From Nocardioides speluncae (lineage in GTDB: Bacteria; Actinomycetota; Actinomycetes; Propionibacteriales; Nocardioidaceae), in the NCBI RefSeq assembly GCF_003121585.1, contig NZ_QEOO01000022.1, forward strand, positions 1-64,000: a stretch of DNA of 64,000 nucleotides. The letters are read 5' to 3'. Positions 18,210-27,464 of this stretch are shown piece by piece; position 1 is the stretch's first letter, and every line of letters begins with the position of its first letter. The notes under the pieces were generated by a model. The model searched no databases. It was not told the DNA's origin and saw only the letters and a list, made by a program, of their open reading frames with translations. A program made the position numbers and the translations under genes.

Positions 18210-18223
18210 AAACGTGCGTTGAG

Positions 18224-19399
18224 CTACGGCTTGACCCGGAACGGGTCGCTGTCCGTCGAGGTCTTGAAGTTCGTCGACGGCAGGTACTTCACGACCACCT
18301 TGTAGCCGGTGCCGACGACGGTCAGCGGCTTGCCGAAGACCACGGTCACCTTGCCGCCCTTCAGCGCCACGGTGACCTTGCCGAGCAGCTTGGTGCCCTT
18401 GAACAGCTTGGCCTCGACCTTGCCGGTGACCGTCTTGCCGTGCGCGGACTTCACCGTGACCGCCGCCCGGGCCTTGCCGCCCTTCTTGATGTCCGGCGCG
18501 ACCGCGGTGGTCTTGGTCGAGTCCGCCACCACCTTGAGCGACTTGGTCGCCGAGCTGGCCGTGTACGGCGCGCTGCTGGCTGGCTTGTACGTCGCCTTCA
18601 CCGCATAGGTCTTCCCGGCGTTCAACGTGGGCAACGTCACGGTCGCCTTACCGGCCGAGATCGCCTTGGTGATCGTCTTGCCGCCCACGGTGAACACGAC
18701 CGAGCCGGCCGGTGCGGTGAACGCGGAGCTCACCGTGGCCGTCGCCGTGGTCGCCTGGCCGTACGCCGCGGTGCTGCGCGCGAGCGCCAGCGTGGTGGTA
18801 GACGGGGCCACCACCTTGACCGTGTCGACCGTGGTGTTCTGCGCCGGCGTGGCCGCCTTGACGACGCACGGCATGTCGTCGATGAAGTACGCCTGCGACC
18901 CGTCTGCCTTCTTGAAGATCAGGTCGGCGGTGAAGTTACCGGCCTTGAGCACCAGCGAGCCCGGGGCGGTCGGCGCCACTTGGCCGCCGGTGCCGTTCGC
19001 CGCCAGCGGCAGCGACCCGGACGCGGGCAGGTTCGTCACCGGGATGGCCAGGTTGCCGGTCACCGGTGCGCCGTTGATGTCACCGGTCGCCGCCACGCTG
19101 CCCTCGACAGTCGCGGCCTGCAGAACGTCACGCGCCGCGTTGACCAGGCCCTCGGGCACGGTGACGCCCGCGGCGAGGTCGTAGTTCGCGGTCGCGCCGG
19201 GTGCCATCTGGGCCGGCAGGGTGCTGTCCAGGGTCACCGCCATGTCGCTGGCGCCGAGTGCCGTCGTACAGGTGTAGGTGATGGTGCCGCTGGCTGCTCC
19301 CGCGGGTGCGGTAGTGAGGCCGACCGTCAGGCCGGCACCGGCCAGGGCGGCGACCGCCACTGCGGCGACCCTCGTTGACAAGCGTGTGCGCAGGCTCAT
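18224..19399 (-). CDS. Secreted protein with DUF6801-like N-domain and Ig-like repeats
   Basis: 391 residues. Signal peptide of about 36 residues with arginines then AAVAVAALAGAGLTVGLTTAPAGA. The next 150 residues (TITYTCTTALGASDMAVTLDSTLPAQMAPG onwards, with a paired Cys in DDMPCVV) resemble the DUF6801 domain of secreted actinobacterial proteins. Two Ig-like beta domains follow: one has the Big_3_5 pattern (TTTLALARSTAAYGQATTATATVSS to GKTYAVKATYKP), the other starts near KGGKARAAVTVKSAHGKTVTGKVE. No enzyme motif or sortase signal is seen. Probably surface-exposed or released; function unknown. Confidence 0.7.
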   Translation of the reverse strand: MSLRTRLSTRVAAVAVAALAGAGLTVGLTTAPAGAASGTITYTCTTALGASDMAVTLDSTLPAQMAPGATANYDLAAGVTVPEGLVNAARDVLQAATVEGSVAATGDINGAPVTGNLAIPVTNLPASGSLPLAANGTGGQVAPTAPGSLVLKAGNFTADLIFKKADGSQAYFIDDMPCVVKAATPAQNTTVDTVKVVAPSTTTLALARSTAAYGQATTATATVSSAFTAPAGSVVFTVGGKTITKAISAGKATVTLPTLNAGKTYAVKATYKPASSAPYTASSATKSLKVVADSTKTTAVAPDIKKGGKARAAVTVKSAHGKTVTGKVEAKLFKGTKLLGKVTVALKGGKVTVVFGKPLTVVGTGYKVVVKYLPSTNFKTSTDSDPFRVKP

Positions 19400-19527
19400 G
19401 CTTCGCTCCCTCCAAGCGTGCAGAACCGGGCCGCGCTCCCTCAGCGCGACTCACGGTGAGCCGACCTAATCACACCGGGCCAAACGAGTGGAACGAGTTC
19501 TAGAAAATCCCGGAGCCAGGCCGGGGT

Positions 19528-19884
19528 CTAAGGCCGGATGACGCGGTCCGCGAACCGGCCGATCACCAGCCACACGATGGCACCGAGACCCCAGTTGACC
19601 AGGGCGTTCTTGATCGCTTCGTTCTTGCCCGCGTCCGCCTCCCAGACACCGTTCACCCGGGAGAACACGCCGAGGTCGACGCGATCGGCCCAGTCGAGCA
19701 CGAACTCGACCAGGCTGTTGTTCTGGTTGGCCTTCAGCGCGATGCAGAGCGCGCCCACCGCCAACAGCAGCGCCGCCGCCACGCATACGAACCACACGAC
19801 CTGCGCGATTCGGTTACGGATGTCGTCCAGCGGGATCGCCATCCTCTCCTTGGCATGCTTCTCGTCGGTCTTCTCGTCAGCCAC
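19528..19884 (-). CDS. Two-helix membrane protein of unknown function
   Basis: 118 residues from GTG 19884. A charged N-terminus (ADEKTDEKHAKERMAIPLDDIRNRIAQ) is followed by a membrane helix (VVWFVCVAAALLLAVGALCIAL). A 45-residue loop then contains FVLDWADRVDLGVFSRVNGVWEADAGKNEAIKNALVNW, and a second helix LGAIVWLVIGRFADRVI ends the protein. Both ends should be cytoplasmic. Similar small proteins occur in Nocardioidaceae as far as I recall; no function is known. Confidence 0.75.
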   Translation of the reverse strand: MADEKTDEKHAKERMAIPLDDIRNRIAQVVWFVCVAAALLLAVGALCIALKANQNNSLVEFVLDWADRVDLGVFSRVNGVWEADAGKNEAIKNALVNWGLGAIVWLVIGRFADRVIRP

Positions 19885-19977
19885 AGCTGCCTCTTCTCGT
19901 CTCCGGCCACGCCCAGACAGCGGGACCGGCTCTCCCAGTTCTTAGGTTATCGATTCAGACGCGCCCGGGTTACGGGA

Positions 19978-20757
19978 TCATCTGCCCTCGAACTTCGCCT
20001 TGCCCGGCCCGTTCTCCGCGAACGAGGACATACCGATCCGGCGGTCCTCGGTCGCGAACAGCGCAGCGAACTGCAGCCGCTCGATCTCCAGCCCGGTCTC
20101 CAGGTCGACCTCGAGCCCGCGGTCGATGGCCTCCTTCGCCGCGCGGACGGCGTACGTCGCGGCACCGGCGAACTGCTTTGCCCAGGCCACGGCTTCGTCG
20201 TACACCTGGTCGGCGGGTACGACGCGGTCGACCAGGCCGATGGCCAGCGCCTCGTCGGCCTTGACGAACCGGCCGGTGAAGATCAGGTCCTTGGCCTTGC
20301 TCGGCCCGACCAGGCGGGTCAGCCGCTGGGTGCCGCCGGCGCCCGGGATGATCCCGAGCAGGATCTCGGGCTGGCCGAGGGTGGCGTTGTCGGCGGCGAT
20401 CCGGATGTCGGCGCACAGCGCCAGCTCGCAGCCACCGCCGAGGGCATAGCCGGTGACCGCGGCGACCACGGGCTTCGGGATCGCGGCCACCGCGCCCAGC
20501 GAGGACTGCAGCGGCCCGGAGCGATCGGCCATGTCGGTGTAGGACATGTCGAGCATCTCCTTGATGTCCGCGCCAGCCGCGAACACCCGCTCGCCGCCGT
20601 AGATCACGACCGCCTTGACGTCGTCGCGCTCGGTCGCCTCGATGGCCGCGGCGCGGATCTCCTCCTGCACCTGCACGTTGAGTGCGTTCATCTTGGGCCG
20701 GTCGAGCCGGATCGTCCCGACCCCGTCGGCTACCTCAAGGTTCACGAACTCGCCCAC
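19978..20757 (-). CDS. Enoyl-CoA hydratase/isomerase family protein
   Basis: 259 residues from GTG 20757 (Shine-Dalgarno GAGGAGCAGG). Crotonase fold: oxyanion-hole segment VFAAGADIKEMLDMSYTDM, and the two catalytic glutamates in GYALGGGCELALCADIRIAADNATLGQPEILLGIIPGAGGTQRLTRLVG. Both glutamates are present, so true hydratase activity on 2-enoyl-CoA is expected. C-terminal helix FATEDRRIGMSSFAENGPGKAKFEG is typical. Stands alone on the minus strand; beta-oxidation role inferred. Confidence 0.92.
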   Translation of the reverse strand: MGEFVNLEVADGVGTIRLDRPKMNALNVQVQEEIRAAAIEATERDDVKAVVIYGGERVFAAGADIKEMLDMSYTDMADRSGPLQSSLGAVAAIPKPVVAAVTGYALGGGCELALCADIRIAADNATLGQPEILLGIIPGAGGTQRLTRLVGPSKAKDLIFTGRFVKADEALAIGLVDRVVPADQVYDEAVAWAKQFAGAATYAVRAAKEAIDRGLEVDLETGLEIERLQFAALFATEDRRIGMSSFAENGPGKAKFEGR

Positions 20758-20886
20758 GCCTGCTCCTCAATGTTGTCGGCCGCAACTACACGTCGGGCCA
20801 GAGCCTAGCGGGATTGTGCGGGGTCGACAGACCGCGACCTGGCAGGCAGCTCATGCACCTGGCAGGCGCTGCAGTGCCGGCCAGGC

Positions 20887-20918
20887 GCAGGATTCCCCGG
20901 GCGCCCGGGGAATCCTGC
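20887..20918 (-). terminator. Perfect 16-bp palindrome downstream of the metalloprotease gene
   Basis: GCAGGATTCCCCGGGC at 20887-20902 is exactly complementary to 20903-20918 with no unpaired spacer. On the minus strand it begins 8 bases after the protease stop at 20926, which makes it a probable terminator. Confidence 0.7.
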
Positions 20919-20925
20919 AGCCGGC

Positions 20926-21996
20926 TCAGAAGGTGATGCCGCGGGCCGCGAACCGAGCCTTGACCAGGTTGGCCGCGGCCTGGCCGTCACGCGCCAGCGC
21001 GTTCTGGTACGTCGCCTTGGCCGCGTCCGAGAAGGAGGTGTCCGCCGCGTAGTCGAACTGGGAGTCGATGTAGGTCGTGTCCCAGTCCTCGATGCTCAGC
21101 CCGAGCGCGCCGTAGCCCTGCCGGATCTCCCACAGGGCCTGGCTCCAGATCTGGCCGTCGTAGTGAACCTGGTTCCGTCGGGTGGCAACGGTGATGTTGA
21201 GGTCGAAGCGGCGGATGCAGTGCGGCGCAGCCGTGTACGACGTCGCGTCCCAGTCCATCGGGCACGCCTCCTCGGCACCGACCGGCCAGCCGTACCGGTC
21301 GGCGGCGTTGAGGCCGACAGTGACGGCCAGGTAGTCGCCGAACGACTCACCGATCGCGCCGGCGTCCAGGCTGCCGCCGTACCCGGGTACCTGGTCGGCA
21401 TGCACCGCGTGGCCGTACTCGTGCATGATCACCTCGGCGTCCTCGGCATCGTCCACGCCCCCCTTGCCGAGCCGGATCCGGAACGGCTTGTCGGTCTGGT
21501 AGGAGTTGTCGCCGCCGTACTGGTTGATCTTGACGTGGAACGACTCCTCCAGGATCCCGGGCAGCGTGCTGCGGAAGCCCAGCGACTGGAAGTACTCCTG
21601 AGTCTCGTTCACCCAGAAGTAGCCCATCACCTGCTCGAACTGGTCATCCTTCCGGTTGTAGTTGAACGTGTTGGTCGAGGAGTACGCCGGTGTACCGGTG
21701 CTCGACTGGATCTGGGCCCACTTGCCGACGAGATTGCCGGACCCGTCGAGGTTGCGGAGCTGAACGGTGGTGTACGCCGACGCCGGGACCGCGGACGCGG
21801 CGTCCTTCTGGTCCTGGAGGGTCTGGTCACCGCTCGACTGGACCGGGTTGACCATGAACACCGTGCCGGTGCCGGTCGACGAGCCGCTGCCGGGCTTGTC
21901 GGCGGTGAACGGCGCCGCACCGGTCGGCCCGGCGGCGCACACCGCGGCTGCGCTGACGGTGGCAACCCCTATGGTCAAGACACGAAATGAACGCAC
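20926..21996 (-). CDS. Secreted zinc metalloprotease (HEYGH type, M4/M36-like)
   Basis: 356 residues from GTG 21996, preferred because AGAGGAG lies 5-6 bases upstream and the signal peptide follows at once (RSFRVLTIGVATVSAAAVCAAGPTGA). An ATG at 22023 is the alternative. Zinc site: EVIMHEYGHAVHADQ about residue 190 with downstream glutamate in GAIGESFGDYLAV, the thermolysin/fungalysin arrangement. YGGDNSYQTDKPFRIRLGKGGVDDAEDAEV precedes it and DGQIWSQALWEIRQGYG follows. No long FTP/PepSY propeptide is visible, unlike the larger M36 protein at 34012. Substrate unknown. Confidence 0.82.
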   Translation of the reverse strand: MRSFRVLTIGVATVSAAAVCAAGPTGAAPFTADKPGSGSSTGTGTVFMVNPVQSSGDQTLQDQKDAASAVPASAYTTVQLRNLDGSGNLVGKWAQIQSSTGTPAYSSTNTFNYNRKDDQFEQVMGYFWVNETQEYFQSLGFRSTLPGILEESFHVKINQYGGDNSYQTDKPFRIRLGKGGVDDAEDAEVIMHEYGHAVHADQVPGYGGSLDAGAIGESFGDYLAVTVGLNAADRYGWPVGAEEACPMDWDATSYTAAPHCIRRFDLNITVATRRNQVHYDGQIWSQALWEIRQGYGALGLSIEDWDTTYIDSQFDYAADTSFSDAAKATYQNALARDGQAAANLVKARFAARGITF

Positions 21997-22118
21997 GGCG
22001 CTCTCCTCTGGTGGGCTTCGCATGTGACGGCCCCCACTGGCCGGCACCCGCTCATGATCAGGCGGCGCCGTCGGTATTTCTAGCGTTTCCAGAGAAATCT
22101 TCGGAGAGGGACCGACGA

Positions 22119-24260
22119 ATGTGGAAATCCGACGGTGAGACGCTGCCGGTCTGGCCGGGCCGCCACTACCCGATGGGCGCGACCTGGTCAGCGGAGTCGA
22201 CGAACTTCGCCGTCCACGCACCAGCGGCGACCGCGGTCTGGGTCTGCGTCTTCGACGATGCAGGGGTGGAGACCAGACACTCCCTCACCGAGGTCTCCCT
22301 CGGGATCTGGCACGGCGAGCTGCCGGGCATCGCGCCCGGCACCCAGTACGGCTTCCGGGCGGCCGGGCCGTGGCAGCCGGAGCACGGGCTGCGGTTCAAC
22401 GAGTCCAAACTGCTGCTCGACCCCTACGCCCGGGCGGTCTCCGGGACGCTGACCCTCGACCCGGCCGGCTACGGCTACCAGTGGGACGCCCCGGAGCAGC
22501 TCGAGCGGACCGACTCCGCGCCGTACGTCCCGCGCAGCGTCGTGGTGCACGACGAGTTCGACTGGGGTGGCGAGCAGCCGATCCGGCGCCGGTGGCGCGA
22601 CACCGTGATCTACGAGATGCACGTCAAGGGGATGACCGCGCTCCACGACCGGGTGCCTGAGGAGCTGCGCGGGACCTACGCCGGGCTGGCCACGCCCGCG
22701 GTCACCGACTACCTGCGCGACCTCGGGGTGACCGCGGTCGAGCTGCTGCCGGTCCACCAGTTCCTCAGCGAGCCGTCGCTCGCCGAGCGAGGCCTGGTCA
22801 ACTACTGGGGCTACAACTCGATCGGCTACTTCGCGCCTCACAACGGCTACTCGTCGACCGGCGACCGCGGCCAGCAGGTCACCGAGTTCAAGCAGATGGT
22901 GAAGGCGTTCCACGCCGCCGGTCTCGAGGTACTGCTCGACGTCGTCTACAACCACACCGCCGAGTCGGGGCCGACCGGGCCGACGCTGTCGTTCCGCGGG
23001 CTCGACGACCGTGCCTACTACCACCGGTCGCATCTCAAGAGCGCGGGCGAGCCGTTCGACGACTCCTACTGGGACGTGACCGGCTGCGGCAACACCGTCA
23101 ACGCCGGTACGCCGGCCATGCTGCGGCTGATCCTCGACTCGCTGCGCTACTGGGTCACCGAGATGCACGTCGACGGCTTCCGGTTCGACCTGGCCTCGGC
23201 GCTGACCCGCGTCGACCACGAGATCAGCATGGAGAGCCATCTGCTGACCGCGATCGGGCAGGACCCGGTGCTGCGCAACGTCAAGCTGATCGCCGAGCCG
23301 TGGGACGTGTCGATGGAGGGCTACCGGGTCGGCGAGTTCCCGCCGCCGTGGGTGGAGTGGAACGACCAGTTCCGCGACACCATGCGCGACTTCTGGCGCG
23401 GCCAGACCTCCGGTATCCGCACCGTCGCGACCCGGCTGGCCGGCTCCTCGGACCTGTACGCCGACGACGGCCGCGCGCCGTACGCCTCGGTCAACTTCGT
23501 CACCGCCCACGACGGATTCACGCTGCGCGACCTGGTCTCCTACGAGCAGAAGCACAACGAGGCCAACGGCGAGGAGAACCGCGACGGCACCGACAACAAC
23601 CGGTCCTGGAACTGTGGAGTCGAGGGCGACACCGAGGACCAGGAGATCGTGGCGCTGCGGCACCGGCAGGCGGCCAACCTGATGGCGACGCTGTGCCTGG
23701 CCAACGGCGTACCCATGATCACCGCGGGCGACGAGCGCGGCCGCACCCAGCGCGGCAACAACAACCCGTTCTGCCAGGACAACGAGACCTCCTGGATCGA
23801 CTGGCGGCCCGACGACGCCTGGCTGGACGTCTACGAGATCACCAAGACCGCGCTCCGGCTGCGCCGCGAGCACCCCGCGCTGCGGCAGCGGCACTGGTTC
23901 GAGGGCCGGCCGGCGATCGAGGGCGGACCGAAGGACCTGGCCTGGCTGCACCCGACCGGTCGGGAGATGACCGGCGACGACTGGTACGACGAGGGGCTGC
24001 AGGTGCTCGGCATGTTCGTCTCCGGCGCGCCGCTGCGCTCCCCCGGCCCGCGCGGCGAGCAGCAGCGTGACAAGTCGTTCGTGATCTGGCTGAACGCCGA
24101 CGCCCAGCCAGCCACCCTCACCCTCCCCGCGAACGACTGGGTGCACACCGGCGAGGTTGCACTGTCGACCGACCCGAAGCTCCCCGCCGGCACCCTGATC
24201 ACCGCCGGCCAGCAGCTGGAGCTGGACGCCCGGTCGGTGCTTGTCCTGCGCGCGGCTTAG
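22119..24260 (+). CDS. glgX: Glycogen debranching enzyme GlgX
   Basis: 713 residues from ATG 22119 (GGAGAGGG upstream). Removes alpha-1,6 branches from glycogen after phosphorylase action. N-terminal CBM48-like domain (PVWPGRHYPMGATWSAESTNFAVHAP...), then a GH13 barrel: VVYNHTAESG, nucleophile Asp in DGFRFDLASALTR, acid/base Glu in LIAEPWDV, and third acid in FVTAHDGFTLRDLVSYEQKHN. The ENRDGTDNNRSWNCGVEG segment is characteristic of GlgX. All catalytic acids are present. Other glycogen genes follow in the window (glgP, glgE, treS, mak, glgB). Confidence 0.95.
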   Translation: MWKSDGETLPVWPGRHYPMGATWSAESTNFAVHAPAATAVWVCVFDDAGVETRHSLTEVSLGIWHGELPGIAPGTQYGFRAAGPWQPEHGLRFNESKLLLDPYARAVSGTLTLDPAGYGYQWDAPEQLERTDSAPYVPRSVVVHDEFDWGGEQPIRRRWRDTVIYEMHVKGMTALHDRVPEELRGTYAGLATPAVTDYLRDLGVTAVELLPVHQFLSEPSLAERGLVNYWGYNSIGYFAPHNGYSSTGDRGQQVTEFKQMVKAFHAAGLEVLLDVVYNHTAESGPTGPTLSFRGLDDRAYYHRSHLKSAGEPFDDSYWDVTGCGNTVNAGTPAMLRLILDSLRYWVTEMHVDGFRFDLASALTRVDHEISMESHLLTAIGQDPVLRNVKLIAEPWDVSMEGYRVGEFPPPWVEWNDQFRDTMRDFWRGQTSGIRTVATRLAGSSDLYADDGRAPYASVNFVTAHDGFTLRDLVSYEQKHNEANGEENRDGTDNNRSWNCGVEGDTEDQEIVALRHRQAANLMATLCLANGVPMITAGDERGRTQRGNNNPFCQDNETSWIDWRPDDAWLDVYEITKTALRLRREHPALRQRHWFEGRPAIEGGPKDLAWLHPTGREMTGDDWYDEGLQVLGMFVSGAPLRSPGPRGEQQRDKSFVIWLNADAQPATLTLPANDWVHTGEVALSTDPKLPAGTLITAGQQLELDARSVLVLRAA

Positions 24261-24294
24261 CCGGGAGGTTGGTCGTGACCCTTAGCCTGCTGCG

Positions 24295-24966
24295 GTGAGC
24301 AACTGGTTCCAGACCGCGCGACGGCACCCGTGCGGCGTGCTCCTGGCCGTGCAGATCGTGAGCATCGTCGTCTACCCGTTCCTCGGCGACCAGTCGCTCG
24401 GGCGAGCGCTGTTCGGGTTGATCGGGCTGCTGGTCCTGGGCCTGGCGGTGGCCGCGGTCCGGCTGACGCCGGCACTGACGTGGATCTCGATCGTGCTGGG
24501 CGTGCCGCTCGTCGTACTCACGGTGCTGGAGGGCGTCTACCCGCACCACGAGACGATCGCGCTGTGGTCGGCGGTGGTCCACGCGGCGTTCTATCTCTAC
24601 ACAGGGTTCGCGCTGATCCGGTACATGTTCGCCGATGCGGTGATCACGGTCGACGAGCTGTTCGCCACGGGGGCGACCTTCACCGTGCTGGCCTGGGCGT
24701 GGGCCTACCTGTACGCCGCGACCCAGCTGATCTGGCCCGACTCCTTCACCGCCGCGGTCGACCCGGCCGACCAGCGGACCTGGATGGACCTGCTTTTCCT
24801 GTCGGTCACCACGCTGACCAGCACCGGACTGTCCGACATCGTCCCGGTCCGGCCGCACGCGCGGTCTGTGGTGATGATCGAGCAGATCGTCGGGATGCTC
24901 TACCTGGCGCTGGTGGTCGCCCGTATCACCGGGCTGACGCTCAGGCCACCGAGCGGATCCGATTGA
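24295..24966 (+). CDS. Ion channel protein with unusual selectivity filter
   Basis: 223 residues from GTG 24295. Several membrane helices (about six) end in a two-helix pore module: pore helix and filter region RTWMDLLFLSVTTLTSTGLSDIVPVRPHARS, then an inner helix VVMIEQIVGMLYLALVVARITGL. The spacing is that of Ion_trans_2 potassium channels, but the canonical TVGYGD filter is replaced by TSTGLSD. It may conduct with altered selectivity or have lost selectivity. Starts 34 bases after glgX on the same strand. Confidence 0.75.
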   Translation: MSNWFQTARRHPCGVLLAVQIVSIVVYPFLGDQSLGRALFGLIGLLVLGLAVAAVRLTPALTWISIVLGVPLVVLTVLEGVYPHHETIALWSAVVHAAFYLYTGFALIRYMFADAVITVDELFATGATFTVLAWAWAYLYAATQLIWPDSFTAAVDPADQRTWMDLLFLSVTTLTSTGLSDIVPVRPHARSVVMIEQIVGMLYLALVVARITGLTLRPPSGSD

Positions 24967-24993
24967 CCAGCACCGCGCCTGCGACGAGCGGGC

Positions 24994-25401
24994 TCAGGAA
25001 GCGACTCCGGCGAAGCCGGACGCCTGCCCGTAGAGCTTGTAGAGCAGGAAGTGGCGCGCGTAGTCGTGGCCGCAGTGGGCGTCGAAGAGCCGCACCGCGT
25101 GGTCGTCGGCGAGCACCCGGGCCCGGCCCGAGAACCCGATGCCGGTGATCTCGCCGCCGAGCACGCTGCGCAGCGCCGAGACGATCACGCGGCGGCGCAC
25201 CGGTGCGGCGTCGCGCCAGTCCTGACAGACCATCACCTGCATCTCGGCGTACGACGGCGCCGCTGCCGCCTGCTCCGCCTGCGCGTGCAGCCCGGCCAGG
25301 CCGTCGCCGCGACGGGCCTCCTCCGCACCCGCGCCGCGGACCTGCCAGGCGCCGGCGAGCAGCACCAGGCCGATCAGCGCGGCGACGGCGAGCCGTCTCA
25401 C
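24994..25401 (-). CDS. Small N-terminally anchored or secreted hypothetical protein
   Basis: About 135 residues from GTG 25401; the start overlaps the stop of the preceding beta-helix gene (GTGA), so the two are translationally coupled. The N-terminus is one hydrophobic segment (RRLAVAALIGLVLLAGAWQV), a signal anchor or signal peptide, followed by an Ala-rich helical region (EEARRGDGLAGLHAQAEQAAA) and a domain with two Cys (VMVCQDW and FDAHCGHDYARHFLLYKLYGQ). No known family recognised. Coupling suggests it works with the exported beta-helix protein. Confidence 0.65.
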   Translation of the reverse strand: MRRLAVAALIGLVLLAGAWQVRGAGAEEARRGDGLAGLHAQAEQAAAAPSYAEMQVMVCQDWRDAAPVRRRVIVSALRSVLGGEITGIGFSGRARVLADDHAVRLFDAHCGHDYARHFLLYKLYGQASGFAGVAS

Positions 25402-27380
25402 CGGGTCTCCCGGCAGGTCGCCGCCTCGGCGTACACCTCGCAAAACCTGGTGAACGTCTCCCGGAAGGCCTCGGCCTCCCGGTCATCGACCGCGGCGGCC
25501 CGAGCGCCGGGTCGCGGCGGCGACGTGAACCACGGGCACAGCGGCTCCGCGCCGTCGGCCTCGAAGGCGAGCAGACACGAGATCAGCTCGCCCTGGTTGA
25601 CCACGTCGCCGATGCCCAGGCTGAGCGCCGGGTTGGTGCCACCGAAGCAGTCAGGCAGCAGCAGCGGAGAGGTGGTCGGCGCGCCGCCGACCCCGGAGTT
25701 GGCCCACCAGCAGTTGGCCTGGTTGCCCGGGAAGGAGTCCCACCAGAAGTCGGTGCCGTTGCGCAGCGTGCGTCCGTCCGGAGCCCGCCCCATCACATTG
25801 TGATGGAACCGGTTGCGGTGCGAGGTCGAGGTCATCAGCGGGTCGCACCCGGCCTGCTGGTTGCCCGAGTCGGGCCCGCAGATCAGTAGGTCGGGTACGG
25901 CGAACAGCATCACCCCGCGCCGCCAGTTGTTCCAGAACCGGTTGTTACGGACCTGGTGGTTGTTCCCGCCGGCGATCCACATACCGGTGCCGACCGGGAA
26001 CGGGAACGCGGGCTTCACGTCCGAGTCGGCGGCGTACGGGTTGAAGTTGTTGGAGTAGAAGTAGTTGCGCTCGATGAGCTGGGAGTCGTCCGGGAAGCCA
26101 GGGTGGCCGGCTGCGGTCACTACGTCGGTCTGCAGGCCGAGCGCATTGTCGTAGAAGTTGTTGTGGTGCACCCACACGGCGTTGCCGCTGGTCGCCGAGT
26201 AGCCGGCGAGGTTGTGGTGGAGATCGCAGCGGCGTACCTGCTGGTTGTAGCGGAACCTGGTGCCCGGCGCTCGCTGCTCGCCGGTCTCCGGGGGCGCTCC
26301 AGGATAGACGCCTGAGTCGCCGTGGCCGGCGGCCTCGCAGGTCTGGTGCACGCCGTGGTCGGAGACGAAGGTCAGGGTGCCGTAAAGCCCGTTGTAGAAG
26401 GACCTGAACCGGTCGAGCAGGTAGCCGTCGGTCTCCATCACGTAGATCCCGTGCTCGCGCGCGTGCCGGACCGTGACGTTGCGGAGCACGAACCCGTCGG
26501 CGCGCTGTGCCGCAATCCCGACGTCCTTCGCGGCACCGACGCCGGATGGCCCGCCGTTGCCGGCCGCTGCCCGGCCCGCCTCGACGACGACGTCCTGTGA
26601 CCCGAGGCCGGAGCCCTCCAGCTGCAGGTTGCAGCGGATGCACGGGCCGAGGTCCGGGATCCCGCGACGGTCCAGCCTCGGCGGCTGCGGCGGGGCCTTG
26701 GTCCCCGGCTTGCGGCCGATCACCGCGATCAGGTTGGCGTCGTTCGGGCAGTAGTAGTGGTACTTGTACGTCGCGGCGCCGGCCGTGCGCGGAAAGTCGC
26801 TGAAGCTCTCGTACTTGTCGCAGGCGGGGTCGTGGGTCTTGAAAGCGCGTGACCTCGGCTCGGTGTAGACGCCGGGCAGCACCACGACCCGGTCGTTGTT
26901 GCCCGAGTCGGTGACTGCGGCCTGGATGTGGTGGTAGGTGCAGGCTCGGAGCAGCCGGACGTTGAACCGCCACAGCTGCCGCGCGTGCTTCTCGGTCAGC
27001 CGCCGCGGCCGCTCGGTCGGCCGGAACTTGTAGCCGTGCTCACGGGCGTAGGCGAGCGACCGCTGCAGCCGCCCCAGCGAGGGGTTGGCCGCCGGGCGAT
27101 CGGTGCGGTGGCCCTGGCAGACCACCCGGGTGCGACCGGTCCGGGACTTGTCGAGCGCCGTGAACAGGCTGCGCGCCCGGGGCACCTTGCCGCCGGCGCA
27201 GGGCTTGACCGTGCAGTCCGGCGCCGGGTCCGGCCAGTACGCCGGCCGCTCGATGTGGGCCGCCGCCGGCGATGCCGTCGACAGCAGGAGCACCGGCGCC
27301 ACCACGGCCACGAGAAGCGTGACCAGGGCGGGTGCCAGCAGCGCGGACAGAGAACGGAGCGGAACGACACGTCGCGACAT
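25398..27380 (-). CDS. Secreted right-handed parallel beta-helix repeat protein
   Basis: 660 residues from ATG 27380. Signal peptide: MSRRVVPLRSL then ALLAPALVTLLVAVVAPVLLL, with cleavage near PAAAHIERP. After a 100-residue Cys-containing N-domain (DCTVKPCAGGKV, TRVVCQGH) come beta-helix coils: DNRVVVLPGVYTEP-type opening (written here as NNDRVVVLPGVYTEP), GFVLRNVTVRHAREHGIYVMETDGYLLDRFRSFYNG, and Asn-rich coils NAVWVHHNNFYDNALGLQTD, IERNYFYSNNFNPY and NHQVRNNRFWNNWRRGVML. This fold is shared by polysaccharide lyases and NosD-type proteins. Disulfides are likely. No catalytic site can be assigned. Coupled to the small anchored protein downstream. Confidence 0.8.
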   Translation of the reverse strand: MSRRVVPLRSLSALLAPALVTLLVAVVAPVLLLSTASPAAAHIERPAYWPDPAPDCTVKPCAGGKVPRARSLFTALDKSRTGRTRVVCQGHRTDRPAANPSLGRLQRSLAYAREHGYKFRPTERPRRLTEKHARQLWRFNVRLLRACTYHHIQAAVTDSGNNDRVVVLPGVYTEPRSRAFKTHDPACDKYESFSDFPRTAGAATYKYHYYCPNDANLIAVIGRKPGTKAPPQPPRLDRRGIPDLGPCIRCNLQLEGSGLGSQDVVVEAGRAAAGNGGPSGVGAAKDVGIAAQRADGFVLRNVTVRHAREHGIYVMETDGYLLDRFRSFYNGLYGTLTFVSDHGVHQTCEAAGHGDSGVYPGAPPETGEQRAPGTRFRYNQQVRRCDLHHNLAGYSATSGNAVWVHHNNFYDNALGLQTDVVTAAGHPGFPDDSQLIERNYFYSNNFNPYAADSDVKPAFPFPVGTGMWIAGGNNHQVRNNRFWNNWRRGVMLFAVPDLLICGPDSGNQQAGCDPLMTSTSHRNRFHHNVMGRAPDGRTLRNGTDFWWDSFPGNQANCWWANSGVGGAPTTSPLLLPDCFGGTNPALSLGIGDVVNQGELISCLLAFEADGAEPLCPWFTSPPRPGARAAAVDDREAEAFRETFTRFCEVYAEAATCRETR

Positions 27381-27464
27381 CGGCAATCCCATCGCCAGCA
27401 GTTCCGGGCGCCGAGCCACCCGCCTTGATTGGACAACTGACCAACTGGCGGTGGGTTACGAAGT

